DNA from: Actinomyces qiguomingii
GTDB taxonomy: Bacteria > Actinomycetota > Actinomycetes > Actinomycetales > Actinomycetaceae
DNA: 64,000 bases
NCBI RefSeq assembly: GCF_004102025.1
Contig: NZ_CP025228.1
Location: forward strand, 992,001 to 1,056,000
Direction of reading: 5' to 3'
How positions within the stretch are numbered: the stretch's first letter is position 1; each line of letters starts with the position of its first letter. The notes under the pieces are model-generated. The model saw nothing but the letters and a program-made list of their open reading frames with translations. It made no database searches and was not told the DNA's origin. Positions 61,505 to 64,000 of the stretch are shown here, piece by piece. The position numbers and the translations under genes are program-made.

Positions 61505-64000
61505 GTGGCTCGTAGGGTAACCAGCCAGGACTGGCTCGGTAGTGTGACCGACGCCGAGATCAAGGCCGTGGTCGGCGCGGCGGCCTTTGGCCGTGGGCGC
61601 CGTTACGCGGAGGAGCGCCGTGTCACCGGGGTGTCGTTGTCGGGCAATGCCGAGATTCTGGCTGGCACGGTGCGCGGCTCGTATGGCCACGTCTACCAGA
61701 CCATGATCTACGCGGCGCTCACGGGCAAGCGCGTGAACTGGTCTGGCACCTGCTCCTGCCCGGTGGGCGGCAACTGCAAGCACACGGCGGCGCTGGTACT
61801 GACCGCCCGCCGCCAGGCGCGGGAGGCTGCGGCCCCTCCCGGGGACGCGGACTGGGAACGCCGTCTGACCCACCTGCTGCGTGTGTCACATAATGCGCGG
61901 CGGGCGGTTGCCATTGAGTTCGTCACCGGCGGGAACGGACGTCGAAACACCAGCGCCTACGGTATGAGTCGTTTCAGCAGCCCCTCCGTCGCGGGCCGTC
62001 TGCGCCTGCGCCCGCTGATAGCCGGGAAACGCGGATGGATCAAACAGGGCATCTCTTGGCGCGCCATCATGAACGGTGACTTGGACAGCGAGGTGGCTCC
62101 AGATGTGCTGGAGGCCTTGACGGACCTGGCTGTCATGGACCCCGACGCCGACATCTACTACACAGACGCCGGCATCAACTTGGAGTCGCTGCCGGTACGC
62201 GTCTGGGACGTGCTGGGCCGAGCCGTCGCCGCTGGGGTGACGCTGACGACGGCGCAGCACGGCGGTAACCCGGTGCACATCAGGTCCGGGCTGCGGGCCG
62301 GCATCGGCGTAAAACGTCGCAAGGACGGCACTGCCCTGATCGGTCCCGCATTGGATTACAGCACGGTCGAAGGTCTCGTACTCGGTCCAGGGCGCAGCCC
62401 CAAGGCCCGTGCCCTGGGCAACCCGACTCACGGCTACGCGCTAACGGACCCCGACGGCGCCCTGAACCTCATGCCCCTGGACCCTCCGCCGGACGAAGTG
62501 TTGGGCAGACTGCTGTCGCGAAACGAGAAGATCACCGTGCCAGCGGCGGACGTGGAGCGCTTCGAGTCCAAGCACTTGGGGCGGCTGGCCGCCGCCGTGC
62601 CCATCGTTGACCTCGACCCCACCCTGACGGTGCCCGACCCGGGGGCACCTGTAGCCGTGCTGCACGTGAGCGTTGACGCCTCCCGGCACCGCGCCGAAAC
62701 CTCCTGGTCCCTCCGTTACGTGACCGCATCCGGCGCCAGCCGCGGCGAGCTCGCCGTCGGCAGCATTACGGAGGTCCTCAGCGGCTCCGGACCGCTGGGC
62801 TGGGACTGGCCGGACGGTGCCGCCTCAGCCGGGGTGAATGACGGTGGTGCGGACGGGCCGGCACCCTCGGGCAGTCGCTCCCGGCGGGCGCCCGCGGTAC
62901 GTGACGTCAAGGCAGAGGATGACCTCGCCCGTCGTGTCGTCGAAGCTTGCCTGACGCTGGCGCCCACCCACGGTCCCCTGTGGCTGCCGGGCAGTTTCAC
63001 CGGTATGGGCACCGCCCGGCTCATGGCTCAGGCCCTGCCCTCCCTGGAGGCGGTTGCAGGCGTCGTCGTCGAGGTAACCGGGCAGGTGCCCGACTACCGG
63101 CAGGCGGAGGAGACTGCGCTGATCACCACCGACGTTGCCGACGACGGCGAGCGGCCGGACTGGTTCTCCCTGCAGGTGCGTGTGCAGGTCGGGGATGAGG
63201 ACGTGCCCATCGAACGGCTGATGACCGCCGTCGCCACCGGTGCGGACGCGGTGCTGCTGGACTCGGGACGCTGGATCGACCTTGCCGACCGGCCCGAGAT
63301 CGTGCGTCTGGCACGGCTCATGGAAGAGGGCCGTGATCTGCGTGACCCGCAGTCCCGCAATGCCGGTGACCTGTCGGTCACGGCCTTCCAGGCGGGTCTG
63401 TACGCCGAGCTGGAACGACTCGGGGTGATCGGGGAGGCCACCCGTCGCTGGCGTGAGGGAGTGGAACGGCTCTTGACGGTTGCCGCCGCGGCCGATGCCG
63501 CCGAGGCTGACGGCGGCAGTGGGGATGACCCCGCACATGCAGTGGATGCACCGGTTCCCGCGGGACTGCATGCGCGGCTGCGCCCCTACCAGCTTGACGG
63601 ATACCGCTGGCTCGCCCTGTTACAGTCCACCGGGCTCGGCGGCATCCTCGCCGACGACATGGGCCTGGGAAAAACCGTTCAGGTGCTTGCCGTAGTCCAA
63701 CGCATGCGGGAGCAGGCGGCAGCGGACGCGACTTCGGACAGGACTGTGGATGACTCAGTCTCCCGGCAGACCGCGGCCCACCCGGACTGCCCGGTGTTAG
63801 TGGTGGCACCCACCAGCGTCGTCGGCTCCTGGGCGGAGCAGGCCGCACGCTTCTGTCCCGATCTGAGGCTGCGCACGATAACCCGCACCCGCGCCAAACG
63901 GGGAGAGGACCTGGAGACGATCCGCGCCGATGCGGACCTGGTGGTTACCAGCTACACCATCGCGCGGATCGAGGAGGAGGACTTCACGGGGGTCGACTGG
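61505..64000 (+). CDS. SWIM-domain SNF2 family helicase, partial
   Basis: Runs off the right edge with about 832 codons visible. Start GTG 61505 ([20 protein letters not shown]) has TAACGT 6 nt upstream, suggesting a leaderless mRNA. A SWIM zinc finger [11 protein letters not shown] lies near residues 80-90. After a long unassigned region the SNF2 ATPase begins at [36 protein letters not shown] (Walker A), then [13 protein letters not shown] and [12 protein letters not shown]. Such proteins remodel or translocate on DNA; some are associated with defence islands. It lies 64 nt after the giant helicase. Confidence 0.9.
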   Translation, partial: MARRVTSQDWLGSVTDAEIKAVVGAAAFGRGRRYAEERRVTGVSLSGNAEILAGTVRGSYGHVYQTMIYAALTGKRVNWSGTCSCPVGGNCKHTAALVLTARRQAREAAAPPGDADWERRLTHLLRVSHNARRAVAIEFVTGGNGRRNTSAYGMSRFSSPSVAGRLRLRPLIAGKRGWIKQGISWRAIMNGDLDSEVAPDVLEALTDLAVMDPDADIYYTDAGINLESLPVRVWDVLGRAVAAGVTLTTAQHGGNPVHIRSGLRAGIGVKRRKDGTALIGPALDYSTVEGLVLGPGRSPKARALGNPTHGYALTDPDGALNLMPLDPPPDEVLGRLLSRNEKITVPAADVERFESKHLGRLAAAVPIVDLDPTLTVPDPGAPVAVLHVSVDASRHRAETSWSLRYVTASGASRGELAVGSITEVLSGSGPLGWDWPDGAASAGVNDGGADGPAPSGSRSRRAPAVRDVKAEDDLARRVVEACLTLAPTHGPLWLPGSFTGMGTARLMAQALPSLEAVAGVVVEVTGQVPDYRQAEETALITTDVADDGERPDWFSLQVRVQVGDEDVPIERLMTAVATGADAVLLDSGRWIDLADRPEIVRLARLMEEGRDLRDPQSRNAGDLSVTAFQAGLYAELERLGVIGEATRRWREGVERLLTVAAAADAAEADGGSGDDPAHAVDAPVPAGLHARLRPYQLDGYRWLALLQSTGLGGILADDMGLGKTVQVLAVVQRMREQAAADATSDRTVDDSVSRQTAAHPDCPVLVVAPTSVVGSWAEQAARFCPDLRLRTITRTRAKRGEDLETIRADADLVVTSYTIARIEEEDFTGVDW

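Overview
The window is high-GC (roughly 65-70% by eye), dense, actinobacterial DNA. Gene content and protein style point to Actinomyces or a close relative (Actinomycetaceae). Evidence includes many GTG/TTG starts, TANNNT boxes about 6 nt before start codons (leaderless mRNAs), meso-diaminopimelate dehydrogenase, and a greA / hemolysin III / cis-prenyltransferase / phoH2 neighbourhood like that of mycobacteria. No rRNA or canonical tRNA gene was found.

Layout. 1-11 kb: a sensor kinase plus ABC-2 exporter operon (minus), a Bax-inhibitor-like membrane protein, FKBP, an amidase, ilvD and ilvA (convergent), and an FMN reductase. 11-20 kb: an unusual RG-rich ABC-class ATPase, a LysE exporter, msrA, greA, hemolysin III, a cis-prenyltransferase and phoH2. 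20-28 kb: a fructan/fructoside utilisation cluster (fructokinase, two Lpl-type permeases, a Tat/lipobox solute-binding protein, GH32 glycosidase, LacI regulator) that separates xseB from xseA. 28-34 kb: xseA, ispH, an HTH protein, rmuC, ychF.

34-53 kb is accessory and decayed. A nuclease-methylase-specificity gene, itself frameshifted, is inserted in the 3' end of ychF; the displaced last codons of ychF survive 2.6 kb downstream. Then come a truncated HigB toxin, acetyltransferases, an HxlR-controlled oxidoreductase/hydrolase pair, a PH-SHOCT protein, gene fragments, arfB, parDE, ddh, two related lipoprotein loci (one broken), an RHH antitoxin with a truncated toxin, an IS1634-like remnant and at least five families of short tandem repeats. 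A 22-bp repeat family recurs at three distant places.

53.3-64 kb holds the most striking system. A gene for the Ro60/Rsr (TROVE) RNA-binding protein is preceded by an intergenic region with a Y RNA. Its tRNA-like module is circularly permuted: T arm, closed acceptor-like stem, the U8-A9 equivalent, D arm, all carried on a 14-bp terminal helix. A second, reduced Y-RNA-like element lies between it and ro60. Downstream are a small HTH gene, a 1768-residue HEPN-DUF4011-helicase-Vsr-like nuclease protein (Hhe-like anti-phage architecture) and the start of a SWIM/SNF2 helicase that runs off the right edge.
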